DNA of 18,193 nucleotides from AC-37 sp036382905 (GCA_036382905.1 DASVPL010000093.1:1-18193), one strand, 5' to 3'; shown: positions 6,638-14,097, counted from the stretch's first letter. Program-made: numbers and translations. Notes: generated by a model from the sequence alone, not told the origin.

Positions 6638-7417
6638 GTGGGGAGGCTCGAGCACGTCGACCTGTCGAGCAGGCTCGGCAAGGACGAGTACGCGGAGCGG
6701 CTCGAGGCGGCGCAGCGCCGGCTCGCCACCCTGCGGCTCCAGCTCGCCGGCCTGATCGGCGACGGGCGGCTCGGGCCGCCGGTGCTCGCGCTGTTCGAGG
6801 GCTGGGACGCGTCTGGCAAGGGCGGCGCCATCAAGCGCCTCACGGAGGAGCTCGACCACCGCCACGTGCGCGTGGCCGCGTTCTCCGCCCCGACCCACGA
6901 CGAGAAGCGCCACCACTTCATGTGGCGCTTCTGGCCGCAGCTCCCGGGGTGGGGCGGCGTGGCCGTCTTCGACCGCTCCTGGTACGGCCGCGTCCTGGTC
7001 GAGCGGATCGAGGGCTTCGCGACCGAGGAGCAGTGGCGGCGCGCCTACGAGGAGATCGTCTCGACCGAGCGCACGCTCGCGGCCGAGGGCATGATCCTCA
7101 TGAAGTTCTGGCTGCACGTCTCCGAGGAGGAGCAGCTCAAGCGCTTCGAGGCCCGCCGCGACGACCCACTCAAGCGCTGGAAGCTGACCGACGAGGACTG
7201 GCGCAACCGCGAACAGCGCGCCGCCTACGAGGAGGCCATCGAGGAGATGTTCGAGCGCACCGACCACTCCGCCGGCCCGTGGCACATCGTCCCCGGCGAC
7301 TCGAAGAAGTACGCGCGCGTGCACGTGGTCGAGACGGTCGTCGCCGAGGTCGAGCGCGGGATGCGGGAGCGCGACTTCGAGCCGATCGACGTCGACGCGC
7401 TGAAGGCCGCCGGCTGA
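6638..7417 (+). CDS. ppk2: PPK2-family polyphosphate kinase (polyP:AMP phosphotransferase-like)
   Basis: A 259-aa single-domain PPK2. These cytosolic enzymes move phosphate between polyphosphate and nucleotides. Motifs seen: Walker A GWDASGKGG (55-63), HHFMWRFWPQLP (92-103), Walker B VFDRSWYGRVLVERIEGF (110-127), KFWLHVSEEEQLKRF (156-170) and the lid/RNRE segment DPLKRWKLTDEDWRNRE (176-192). The EGWDASGKGGAIKRLTE and DRSWYGRVLVER forms fit the class I recall as acting on AMP (polyP:AMP phosphotransferase), rather than the nucleoside-diphosphate class; the exact specificity is not proven. GTG at 6638 is chosen because it follows GAGAGG with 9-nt spacing and the family begins near here; an upstream extension of the frame runs through the operator array and is unlikely to be coding. 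The gene faces away from the SatD-like operon and ends 19 nt from a convergent membrane-protein gene. Confidence 0.9.
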   Translation: MGRLEHVDLSSRLGKDEYAERLEAAQRRLATLRLQLAGLIGDGRLGPPVLALFEGWDASGKGGAIKRLTEELDHRHVRVAAFSAPTHDEKRHHFMWRFWPQLPGWGGVAVFDRSWYGRVLVERIEGFATEEQWRRAYEEIVSTERTLAAEGMILMKFWLHVSEEEQLKRFEARRDDPLKRWKLTDEDWRNREQRAAYEEAIEEMFERTDHSAGPWHIVPGDSKKYARVHVVETVVAEVERGMRERDFEPIDVDALKAAG

Positions 7418-7436
7418 ACGCGCCGCCGCCGCCCGC

Positions 7437-8057
7437 TCAGGGCGTGCGGTTTTGGTTCGGCAGCATGCTCGGGTCGCGCACGACCTCGGGCGGGTCCTTC
7501 TTCGTGTCGACGAAGACGCACAGGAAGCGCCGGCGCGAGTTGTCGGCCACACACGTCCTGAAGTAGCCCTCCGCCAGCCGTTCGGTGTTGGCGGTCTGGA
7601 GGTTGCGCTTGTACTCCTCCGAGCCGTGCGTGAGGACGTAGTCGCGCACCGCCTGGGCGTTCTTCTGGGTCGCCTCCGTCTCCGTCACCGCGGTGCCCTG
7701 GGTGGCGAGACCGAAGGCGAGCACCCCGACGACTCCGACGGCGAGCGCCCCCACCGCCAGCCGGTCCGACTGGACCTCGATGTGCGGGTCGTGGATCCCC
7801 TGCGCGCGGCGCTTGCTCTCGGCGAAGCGTCCGAGCGCGTCCGACAGCGCGATCAGCGCGAGGTTGCCGAAGCCGGAGACGATGAACGACACCGGCCAGT
7901 TGAGGTTGCCGGGCTCGGTCTCCAGCGAGCCGAGCGGCGGCAGCTCGTGGAGGATCACCGCGTCGAGCAGGATCGCCGCCGCGAAGGCGGGCCAGCGCCA
8001 CGCGCCGATCAGTCGCCAGCGCAGGCGCCGCGTCCAGAACCGCTCCTCGGCTGCCAC
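7437..8057 (-). CDS. Small membrane protein of unknown function, three predicted TM segments
   Basis: I do not recognise this family. The 206-aa product has predicted membrane segments at about 21-38 (WRWPAFAAAILLDAVILH), 55-76 (PVSFIVSGFGNLALIALSDALG) and 99-118 (LAVGALAVGVVGVLAFGLA). A hydrophilic C-terminal domain of about 85 residues follows, with two cysteines (C169, C180; YFRTCVADNS, RFLCVFVDTKKDPP) that could form a disulfide if the domain is outside. The start is uncertain: GTG at 8057 is chosen because TACCCT, a good -10, lies six bases upstream and the protein sequence before it is low-complexity and Pro-rich; ATG at 8108 or GTG at 8120 would add 17 or 21 residues. It is convergent to the polyphosphate kinase gene and divergent from the E1-alpha operon. 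Confidence 0.7.
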   Translation of the reverse strand: MAAEERFWTRRLRWRLIGAWRWPAFAAAILLDAVILHELPPLGSLETEPGNLNWPVSFIVSGFGNLALIALSDALGRFAESKRRAQGIHDPHIEVQSDRLAVGALAVGVVGVLAFGLATQGTAVTETEATQKNAQAVRDYVLTHGSEEYKRNLQTANTERLAEGYFRTCVADNSRRRFLCVFVDTKKDPPEVVRDPSMLPNQNRTP

Positions 8058-8207
8058 AGGCGGAGGGTAGACAGACGGTGGCCGAGCGGCCGGATGCAGG
8101 AGTACCATCGCTCGAGACACGCGTTGCCCGCGCGGAGACCCCGCAGGGCGCGCAACCGATTCGAGACCCGCGCGGAGACCCCGACGGGCTCGAGGGAGGA
8201 GACATAG
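8058..8207 (+). promoter_or_regulatory. Divergent intergenic region and leader of the E1-alpha operon
   Basis: This 150-nt gap must hold the promoter of the long plus-strand operon. TACCAT (8103-8108) is a reasonable -10 with no clear -35. On the minus strand TACCCT (8069-8064) sits six bases before the membrane-protein GTG. A 17-bp direct repeat, CCCGCGCGGAGACCCCG, occurs at 8127-8143 and 8167-8183, exactly 40 bp apart, inside the probable leader. GGGAGGA at 8194-8200 is a strong ribosome-binding site seven bases before the E1-alpha ATG. No riboswitch class is recognised. Confidence 0.5.
8127..8183 (+). repeat. 17-bp direct repeat pair in the E1-alpha leader
   Basis: Two identical 17-bp copies at 8127-8143 and 8167-8183 with a 40-bp period. 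Each is preceded at variable distance by TCGAGAC. They could be binding sites for a regulator or the trace of a local duplication. Confidence 0.6.
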
Positions 8208-9278
8208 ATGGCGACGACGACCGCGCTACCCGCGGCCTTCGAACTCGGCGTCGAACCGGCAGGGGCCCTCTTGACGCCCGACGACAGGGCTCGCCTCCTG
8301 CGGTTCATGCTGCTGATGCGCTCGACCGAGGAGCGCGCGCTCACGCTCTACCGGCAGGGCAAGGTGCCGGGCTCGTTCTACGACGGACGCGGCCAGGAGG
8401 CCGTGTCGGTCGGGACGGCGTACGCGCTCGGTCCACGCGACCGCGCGTGCATCCTCCACCGCGACCTCGGCGCCCACCTGATCCGCGGGGTCCGTCCCGG
8501 ACGAGTGCTCGCCCAGATGATGGGACGCGCCGGCGGCATCACCCGCGGCCGGGACGGCAACATGCACTTCGGCGATCGCGAGCTGGGCTGCGTGGGGATG
8601 GTCTCGATGCTGCCGGACATGGCGCTGGTCGCGTGCGGGCTGGCCCTGTCGTTCCAGATGCGGCGCGAGCCGCGCGTGGCGATGACCTGGTTCGGCGAGG
8701 GCTCGACCGCCAACGGCGTGTGGCACGAGGCGATGAACGTCGCCGGCGTGCGGCGGCTGCCGGTCGTTTTCGTGCTCGAGAACAACCAGTTCGCGTACTC
8801 GACGCCGAACGACCGCGAGTTCGCAGTCGATCCGGTCGCGCGCGCGGCGGGCTACGGGTTCCCGGGCGTGAAGGTCGACGGCAACGACGTCGAGGCGGTC
8901 TTCGAGGCCGCGGCCGAGGCGTGCTCGCGCGCGCGGTCCGGCGCCGGCCCGACGCTGATCGAATGCGAGACCATGCGCATGCACGGCCACGGCGCGCACG
9001 ACGACATGCGCTACGTGCCGCCGGAGCTGCTCGAGCAGTGGGCCGGGCGCGACCCGATCGAGACCTACACGGCCCGGCTGCGGGCCGACGGGATCGACGT
9101 GGACGCCGTGTCGGCGGCCGTGCGCGACGAGCTCGAACTTGAGACCGAGTGGGCGCTCGCGCAGCCGATGCCGGAACCCGCGTCCGCGGTCGAGGGCGTG
9201 TTCGCGGACGAGGCTGTCCCGCTGGGCGACGGCGCCGCGCCGTGGTCGCGCTGGGAGACGGAGGCTCGCCATGCCTGA
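8208..9278 (+). CDS. 2-oxoacid dehydrogenase E1 component, alpha subunit
   Basis: This is the thiamine-diphosphate-binding subunit that decarboxylates a 2-oxoacid and passes the acyl group to lipoyl-E2. The 356-aa length is normal. Seen in order: YDGRGQEAVSVGTAYAL (58-74), DLGAHLIRGV, GRAGGITRGRDGNMHFGD (106-123), and the ThDP/Mg motif GEGSTANG...ENNQFAYST (163-199, ending in the N192-N193 pair). The C-terminal part holds MRMHGHGAHDDMRY and RDPIETY. Sequence alone does not fix the substrate; the E1-beta partner looks branched-chain-like, so a branched-chain 2-oxoacid complex is favoured, with a pyruvate- or acetoin-type complex as alternatives. A strong Shine-Dalgarno precedes the ATG. Its stop overlaps the next start by 8 nt, and it opens a long run of coupled genes. 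Confidence 0.93.
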   Translation: MATTTALPAAFELGVEPAGALLTPDDRARLLRFMLLMRSTEERALTLYRQGKVPGSFYDGRGQEAVSVGTAYALGPRDRACILHRDLGAHLIRGVRPGRVLAQMMGRAGGITRGRDGNMHFGDRELGCVGMVSMLPDMALVACGLALSFQMRREPRVAMTWFGEGSTANGVWHEAMNVAGVRRLPVVFVLENNQFAYSTPNDREFAVDPVARAAGYGFPGVKVDGNDVEAVFEAAAEACSRARSGAGPTLIECETMRMHGHGAHDDMRYVPPELLEQWAGRDPIETYTARLRADGIDVDAVSAAVRDELELETEWALAQPMPEPASAVEGVFADEAVPLGDGAAPWSRWETEARHA

Positions 9279-10239
9279 GCTCACCTACCTCCAGGCGATC
9301 TCCGACGCGCTCCGGGAGGAGATGCGAGCCGACGACTCGGTGTTCTGCCTCGGCGAGGACATCGGGGCGTTCGGCGGCGCGTTCAAGGTCACCGACGGCT
9401 TCATGGAGGAGTTCGGGGCCGACCGCGTGTGGGACACGCCGCTGGCGGAGGCCGCGATCGTGGGCTGCGCGGTGGGCGCCGCCGTTGAGGGGATGCGGCC
9501 CGTCTGCGAGATGCAGTTCGCGGACTTCGTCGCGTGCGGATTCGACCAGCTCGTGAACGTGGCGGCGAAGATGCATTACCGCCAGGGGCTCGCGGTCCCA
9601 CTGACGCTGCGCCTGCCGTCCGGCGGCGGCTTCTCCGGCGGGCCGTTCCACTCGCAGAACCCGGAGGCGTGGTTCCTCCAGGCACCCGGGCTGAAGGTGG
9701 TCGCGCCGTCGACGCCGGAGGACGCCAAGGGCCTGCTCGCGGCTGCGATCCGGGACCCGAACCCGGTCGTCTACCTCGAGCACAAGCATCTCTACAGGCG
9801 CGCGAAGGGCGAGGTTCCGGCGGGTCGGTACGAGCTGCCGCTGGGCGAGGCGCGGGTGGCGCGCGAGGGCAGCGACCTGACCGTGATCGCCTACGGCGCG
9901 ATGATGCCCGTGGCTCTCGAGGCAACCGAGGACGTCGATGGCGCGAGCGTGGAGGTGATCGACCTGCGCTCGCTCGTGCCGCTCGACGGCGAGGCGGTGC
10001 TGCGCTCGGTGCGCAAGACCAGCAAGGTCGTGATCCTGCACGAGGCCACGCGCTCGTGCGGGGTCGGGGCGGAGGTGGCCGCGCTGATCGCCGAGCACGC
10101 CTTCGAGTACCTCGACGGCCCGGTGGTGCGGGTGACCGCGCCGGATGTGCCGATCCCGTTCAGCCCGCCGCTCGAGCGCGCGGTGCTGCCCCAGGTCGAC
10201 GATGTGAGGGAGGCGTGCCGTGAGCTCCTCGCCTACTGA
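9271..10239 (+). CDS. 2-oxoacid dehydrogenase E1 component, beta subunit (branched-chain-like)
   Basis: A complete 322-aa E1-beta. Landmarks are LGEDIGAFGGAFKVTDGF (32-49), RVWDTPLAEAAIVG, MQFADFVACGFDQLVNVAAKMHYRQG, the FHSQNPEAWFLQAPGLKVVAPSTPEDAKGLL stretch, EHKHLYRRAKGEVP, and a C-terminal transketolase domain (VIDLRSLVPLDGEAVL, ILHEATRSCGVGAEVAALI). FADF, FHSQNPEAWF and LYRRAKGEVP are closer in my reading to branched-chain 2-oxoacid dehydrogenase E1-beta than to the pyruvate-type protein at 1-849, so the two sets are not recent copies. ATG at 9271 follows GGAGACGGAGG and overlaps the E1-alpha stop by 8 nt. The 3' end overlaps the E2 start by 20 nt. The longer upstream open frame is antisense-like Arg-rich sequence and is not included. 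Confidence 0.92.
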   Translation: MPELTYLQAISDALREEMRADDSVFCLGEDIGAFGGAFKVTDGFMEEFGADRVWDTPLAEAAIVGCAVGAAVEGMRPVCEMQFADFVACGFDQLVNVAAKMHYRQGLAVPLTLRLPSGGGFSGGPFHSQNPEAWFLQAPGLKVVAPSTPEDAKGLLAAAIRDPNPVVYLEHKHLYRRAKGEVPAGRYELPLGEARVAREGSDLTVIAYGAMMPVALEATEDVDGASVEVIDLRSLVPLDGEAVLRSVRKTSKVVILHEATRSCGVGAEVAALIAEHAFEYLDGPVVRVTAPDVPIPFSPPLERAVLPQVDDVREACRELLAY

Positions 10240-11524
10240 GACGATCGTCGAGGTCACGATGCCGCAGATGGGCGTCTCCGTCGCCGAGGGGACCGTGGTC
10301 GAGTGGCGCAAGCGCGTCGGCGAGTGGGTCGAGGCGGACGAGGTGATCGTCGAGATCTCGACCGACAAGGTGGAGACCGAGGTGCCCTCGCCAACATCGG
10401 GCCGGGTCGCGTCGATCGCGGTGGAGGTCGGCGAGACGGTGGACGTGGGGACGGTGCTCGCGACGATCGAGGTGGATGGGCGCGAGCCGGGGGCCGCGGG
10501 CGCGGGGGCGGGCCGGGCGCCGGAGTCGGCCCACACGCACACCCTCCCGCACTCGAACGAAATTCTAGAATCTCGTTCTAGTGGTAACGGGGGTGCGTGC
10601 GAGCCCGAGGCGGTGTGCGAGCCCGAGGCGGCGGGCGAGCCGGAGGCGGCGGCCTCGAACGGCAACGGTCACGCGCCGCCGGTCTCGCCGGTGGTCCGGC
10701 GGATGGCCGACGCGCACGGGCTCGACCTGGCGCAGATAAGCGGGAGCGGTCGGCGCGGGCGGGTCACGAAGCGGGACGTGCTCGCGTTCCTGGCGGGGGC
10801 GGAGCCCGCCCCCGCGGCGGAGCCCGTGCTCCATTCGGAGTCGCCCTACCGGGAGGAGGAGCCACCGGCGGCTCCCCCGCCCGGCGAGCCGCTGTCGCTC
10901 ATGCGGCGCCAGATCGGCGAACACATGGTCCGCTCGCTCCGGACCGCGGCGCACTGCACCACGGTCGTCGAGGCCGACATGCAACGCGTCGAGGAGGCTC
11001 GGGGGAGGCTCTCGTACCTCCCGTTCGTCGCCCGCGCGACGATCGCGGCCCTGCGCGAGCATCCGCGTCTGAACGCCACCCTCGCGGGCGAGCGGCTGAC
11101 GATCCACGACGAGGTCCACCTCGGGATCGCGGTCGCACTGGAACCCGACGGGCTGATCGTTCCGGTCGTGCACAACGCCCACGAGCTCTCGCACGAGGGC
11201 CTCGCGGCCCGCATCGCGGACCTCGCCGAGCGCGCGCGGGCGAAGCGGCTCACCCCCGACGAGACCCGCGGCGGGACGTTCACGATCACCAACCCCGGTC
11301 GTTACGGCGCGCTGCTCGCGACCCCGATCATCAACCAGCCGCAGGTCGCGATCCTCGACCTCGAGGCGGTCGTCCGCCGGCCGGTCGTGGTCGGTGGAGA
11401 TAGCATCGCAATCAGGCCGATGACGTACCTCTGCATGTCCTGGGACCACCGCGCGCTCGACGGAGTGCTGGCGGCGCGATTCCTCGGCAGCGTGCGCCGT
11501 CGCCTGGAGGAGTGGGATGGCTGA
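10220..11524 (+). CDS. Dihydrolipoamide acyltransferase (E2), branched-chain/2-oxoacid type
   Basis: The core acyltransferase of the second complex, 434 aa. Domains: lipoyl (about 8-85, lipoyl lysine K50 in EISTDKVETEV), a long linker (86-152) with an unusual CEPEA repeat, subunit-binding domain (154-191, SPVVRRMADAHGLDLAQISGSGRRGRVTKRDV), second linker, catalytic domain (about 215-434). The catalytic motif is the canonical DHRALDG with H410 and D414, in contrast to the HRILYG of the first E2. GTG at 10220 follows GAGGGAGG and lies inside the E1-beta end. The stop overlaps lipB by 8 nt. The linker DNA holds a 32-bp A/T-rich palindrome and tandem 18-bp repeats, given separately. Substrate is inferred from the E1-beta neighbour. 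Confidence 0.92.
   Translation: MSSSPTETIVEVTMPQMGVSVAEGTVVEWRKRVGEWVEADEVIVEISTDKVETEVPSPTSGRVASIAVEVGETVDVGTVLATIEVDGREPGAAGAGAGRAPESAHTHTLPHSNEILESRSSGNGGACEPEAVCEPEAAGEPEAAASNGNGHAPPVSPVVRRMADAHGLDLAQISGSGRRGRVTKRDVLAFLAGAEPAPAAEPVLHSESPYREEEPPAAPPPGEPLSLMRRQIGEHMVRSLRTAAHCTTVVEADMQRVEEARGRLSYLPFVARATIAALREHPRLNATLAGERLTIHDEVHLGIAVALEPDGLIVPVVHNAHELSHEGLAARIADLAERARAKRLTPDETRGGTFTITNPGRYGALLATPIINQPQVAILDLEAVVRRPVVVGGDSIAIRPMTYLCMSWDHRALDGVLAARFLGSVRRRLEEWDG
10551..10582. repeat. 32-bp imperfect palindrome inside the E2 linker coding sequence
   Basis: Fourteen of sixteen base pairs match across the dyad; mismatches are 10554/10579 and 10561/10572. The centre is ATTCTAGAAT and the outer arms contain GAACGA and TCGTTC. 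The stretch is A/T-rich against G/C-rich flanks and encodes the poorly constrained linker residues around HSNEILESRS. There is no U-tract, so a terminator is unlikely. It looks like a regulator binding site or an inserted repeat. Confidence 0.7.
10598..10651 (+). repeat. Three tandem 18-bp repeats encoding CEPEA units
   Basis: Units at 10598-10615, 10616-10633 and 10634-10651 encode CEPEAV, CEPEAA and GEPEAA (residues 127-144 of the second E2). The first two units differ by one base; the third is more diverged. Two cysteines in an E2 linker are unusual. Confidence 0.75.
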
Positions 11525-12206
11525 GCTGTGGGTGGCGAACCTCGGCCGCCGCCCGTACGCGGAGGCCGTCGCGATCCAGGACCGGGTCCGCTCGGCGCGC
11601 CAGTCCGGCGCGATTCCCGACTCGCTGCTGCTGCTCGAGCACGACCCCGTCTACACGAAGGGCCGCCGGACGGCCGCAAGCGACCTCCCGATGGGCGACG
11701 AGTGGTACCGCGCGCAGGGGATCGAGGTGGCCGAGACCACCCGCGGCGGCCGCGTCACCTACCACGGCCCGGGCCAGCTCGTGGGCTACCCGATCGTGGC
11801 GATCGGCGACGTGATCGCCTACGTGCGCACGCTCGAGGTCGCGGTGATCGCCGCGCTCGCCGACGAGGGCGTCGAGGCGGGCACCCGCGAGGGGCTGACC
11901 GGGATCTGGGTCGGCGAGCGCAAGATCGGCTCGATCGGCGTTCACGTCTCGCGCGGCGTGACGATGCACGGCTTCGCGGTCAACGTGGACTGCGACCTCC
12001 AGCCGTTCGAGTGGATCGTCCCGTGCGGGATCGAGGGAGTGCGGATGACCTCGCTGCTCGCGCAGACCGGCCGCACCGGCGCGATGAGCTGCTTCCGCAA
12101 GCGGATGGCGTGGCGCTTCGCCGAGGCGTTCGGGCTGCGCCAGCGGATCGTGACGGCGGATCGCCTGCTGGAGGCGAGCGCGGACCGCGAGCCGGTGCCG
12201 GCATGA
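11517..12206 (+). CDS. lipB: Octanoyltransferase LipB
   Basis: LipB moves octanoate from octanoyl-ACP to the lipoyl lysine of E2 and GcvH proteins, the first step of lipoate synthesis in the cytosol. The 229-aa product carries the family signature RGGRVTYHGPGQLVGYP (76-92), the active-site lysine K136 in GERKIGSIGVHVSRGVTMHGFA, and the catalytic cysteine C170 in IVPCGI. The length is usual. The ATG follows CTGGAGGAG and overlaps the E2 stop by 8 nt; its own stop shares ATGA with lipA. Placement directly after E1/E2 genes means the modifying enzyme is made with its substrate protein. Confidence 0.96.
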   Translation: MAELWVANLGRRPYAEAVAIQDRVRSARQSGAIPDSLLLLEHDPVYTKGRRTAASDLPMGDEWYRAQGIEVAETTRGGRVTYHGPGQLVGYPIVAIGDVIAYVRTLEVAVIAALADEGVEAGTREGLTGIWVGERKIGSIGVHVSRGVTMHGFAVNVDCDLQPFEWIVPCGIEGVRMTSLLAQTGRTGAMSCFRKRMAWRFAEAFGLRQRIVTADRLLEASADREPVPA

Positions 12207-13144
12207 GCGAGCGCTCCACCCGGTCGCGCTCCAACCCCGGCGGCGCGCGCGTGCTCGACATGGGCGAGGTCCGTCCGTTCCGCGAGCGCAAGCCGCCGTG
12301 GTTCAAGGTCCGTGCCCCAGGCGGCCCGAAGTTCATGGAGCTGAAGGGGATGATCGACGGCCAGGGGCTCAACACGGTCTGCGAGGAGGCGGCCTGCCCG
12401 AACATCGGCGACTGCTGGGACGCCGGCACGGCGACGTTCATGATCCTCGGCGACACCTGCACCCGCCGCTGCGGGTTCTGCAACGTCCGGACCGGCAAGC
12501 CGGACGCGCCCGACCCGCTCGAGCCCCTGCGCGTCGCGCAGTCGGTCAAGCGCATGGGCCTGCGCCACGCGGTTATCACGAGCGTCGACCGTGACGACCT
12601 CCCCGACCTCGGTTCGATCGCGTTCGTCGGCGTGATCCGCTCGATCCGCCGCTTCGCGCCAGGCTGCAAGGTCGAGGTGCTCACCCCCGACTTCCGCGGT
12701 CAGGAGATGCCGCTCGCCCGTGTCATCGCCGAGCGCCCGGACGTGTTCAACCACAACGTCGAGACCGTGCCGCGGCTCTACCCGCTCGCGCGGCGCGGCT
12801 CCAACTTCCTGCGCTCGTGCCGCGTGCTCGCGAACGCGAAGGAGATGGGCGGCGACGCGGTCGTGACGAAGTCCGGGTTGATGACCGGCCTCGGCGAGAC
12901 CAAGGAGGAGCTGATCGAGACCTTCGGCGTGCTCCGCGAGCACGGCGTGCAGGTGCTCACGGTCGGCCAGTACCTGCGCCCGACGCGCGAGCACCTGCCG
13001 GTCGTGCGCTACTGGCACCCGGACGAGTTCGCCGAGCTCGAGCGCGAGGCCTACGCGATGGGCTTCGACTCGGTCGCGGCGGGCCCGCTCGTCCGCTCGA
13101 GCTACCACGCCGAACAGACGCTGGCGCAGGCCTCGTCCCAATGA
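12203..13144 (+). CDS. lipA: Lipoyl synthase LipA
   Basis: LipA is a radical-SAM enzyme that inserts two sulfurs into the octanoyl chain on E2, completing the cofactor. In the 313-aa product the auxiliary cluster cysteines are C60, C65 and C71 (CEEAACPNIGDC), the radical-SAM cluster cysteines are C86, C90 and C93 (CTRRCGFC), and the C-terminal RSSYH (298-302) supplies the serine known to bind the auxiliary cluster. TSVDRDDLPDLGS and KSGLMTGLGET are also typical. The ATG at 12203 overlaps the lipB stop as ATGA, and the stop overlaps the Kelch lipoprotein start in the same way, so the operon continues. Confidence 0.97.
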   Translation: MSERSTRSRSNPGGARVLDMGEVRPFRERKPPWFKVRAPGGPKFMELKGMIDGQGLNTVCEEAACPNIGDCWDAGTATFMILGDTCTRRCGFCNVRTGKPDAPDPLEPLRVAQSVKRMGLRHAVITSVDRDDLPDLGSIAFVGVIRSIRRFAPGCKVEVLTPDFRGQEMPLARVIAERPDVFNHNVETVPRLYPLARRGSNFLRSCRVLANAKEMGGDAVVTKSGLMTGLGETKEELIETFGVLREHGVQVLTVGQYLRPTREHLPVVRYWHPDEFAELEREAYAMGFDSVAAGPLVRSSYHAEQTLAQASSQ

Positions 13145-14097
13145 GACCTTGCCTTGCCCTCCTGGTCGCCGCGCTTGCGGTGACCGGGTGCGGGGAGGCA
13201 CAACGCGAGCCGGCCGCCACGCAGCGCTGGAAGCCGCTCGCGCGGTCGAAGCTCTCGCGCACCGAGGTCGCCGCCGCCCGCATCGGCCGCTCGATCTACG
13301 TGGTCGGCGGCTTCGACCAGAGGAGCGGCGGGCGCACTGTCGCGGCGGTCGAGCGCTACAGCATCGCGAGCGACAGCTGGACGCGCATGCGCTCGATGCC
13401 GGTCGCGCTCAACCACGCGGCCGCGGCGGCGTGGAACGGACGCCTCTACGTGGTGGGCGGCTACGGCTCGGCCACCGGGCTCGACGACGAGCAGCGCGTA
13501 CTGCTCCGCTACGACCCCAAGCGCCACGCCTGGAAGCGGCTCGCCAAGCCGCCGTCGGCCCGCGCCGCCCTCGCCGCGGCCGTCGTCGGCGACCGGCTCT
13601 ACGCGGTCGGCGGCGTGCGCGACGGCCACCCGCTCGCGACGCTCGAGGTCTACGACCTCCGCACGGGCCGCTGGTCAGAGGGCCCGGACATGGGCGTCGC
13701 GCGCGAGCACCTGGCGGCGACCGCGGCAGGTGGCCAGGTCTACGCGCTCGCCGGGCGCGCCGCCGGCGCGGGCAACTTCGCCACCGCCGAGCGCTACGAC
13801 CCGAAGTCGGGCGCCTGGGAGCGGCTGCCGGACATGGGCAAGCCGCGCGGCGGGATCGCCGCCGCGGCGGTGGGCGGTGACGTGGTCGTCTTCGGCGGCG
13901 AGGAGGCCGCGGGCACGATCCCCCAGGTCGAGCGCTTCGAGCCCGCCGCGCGCGCCTGGTCCGCTCTGCCCGACATGCGCACACCGCGCCACGGCCTCGG
14001 CGGCGCCGCCCTGGGCCGGCGCGTCTACTCGATCGAGGGCGGGCCGCAGCCGGGTCTCTACTTCTCGACCGACCTCGAGGTTCTCGACGTTCCCTAA
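13141..14097 (+). CDS. Kelch-repeat lipoprotein
   Basis: A 318-aa exported protein with a signal peptide and lipobox (VTGC, Cys17). The mature part holds six Kelch units, each with a hydrophobic strand, a GG-like turn and a later W: IYVVGGF, LYVVGGYG, LYAVGGVR, VYALAGRA, VVVFGGEE and VYSIEGGP, with ERYSIASDSWTRM, YDPKRHAWKRL, YDLRTGRWSEG, YDPKSGAWERL and FEPAARAWSAL. Six units suggest a closed six-bladed propeller. Such proteins usually bind partners or sugars; no catalytic set is visible, so the function is unknown. ATG at 13141 overlaps the lipA stop by 4 nt and gives the signal peptide directly, which supports the start. A gap of 15 nt leads to the rhomboid gene. Confidence 0.88.
   Translation: MRPCLALLVAALAVTGCGEAQREPAATQRWKPLARSKLSRTEVAAARIGRSIYVVGGFDQRSGGRTVAAVERYSIASDSWTRMRSMPVALNHAAAAAWNGRLYVVGGYGSATGLDDEQRVLLRYDPKRHAWKRLAKPPSARAALAAAVVGDRLYAVGGVRDGHPLATLEVYDLRTGRWSEGPDMGVAREHLAATAAGGQVYALAGRAAGAGNFATAERYDPKSGAWERLPDMGKPRGGIAAAAVGGDVVVFGGEEAAGTIPQVERFEPAARAWSALPDMRTPRHGLGGAALGRRVYSIEGGPQPGLYFSTDLEVLDVP

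Noticed and set aside
10551..10582. Intrinsic terminator within the E2 gene
   Set aside because: No T-tract follows, and downstream genes are clearly in the same operon.
8539..10665. 708-codon open frame on the minus strand
   Set aside because: It is antisense to E1-alpha, E1-beta and E2, which have clear family motifs; the product is Arg/His-rich low-complexity sequence typical of a shadow frame in high-GC DNA.
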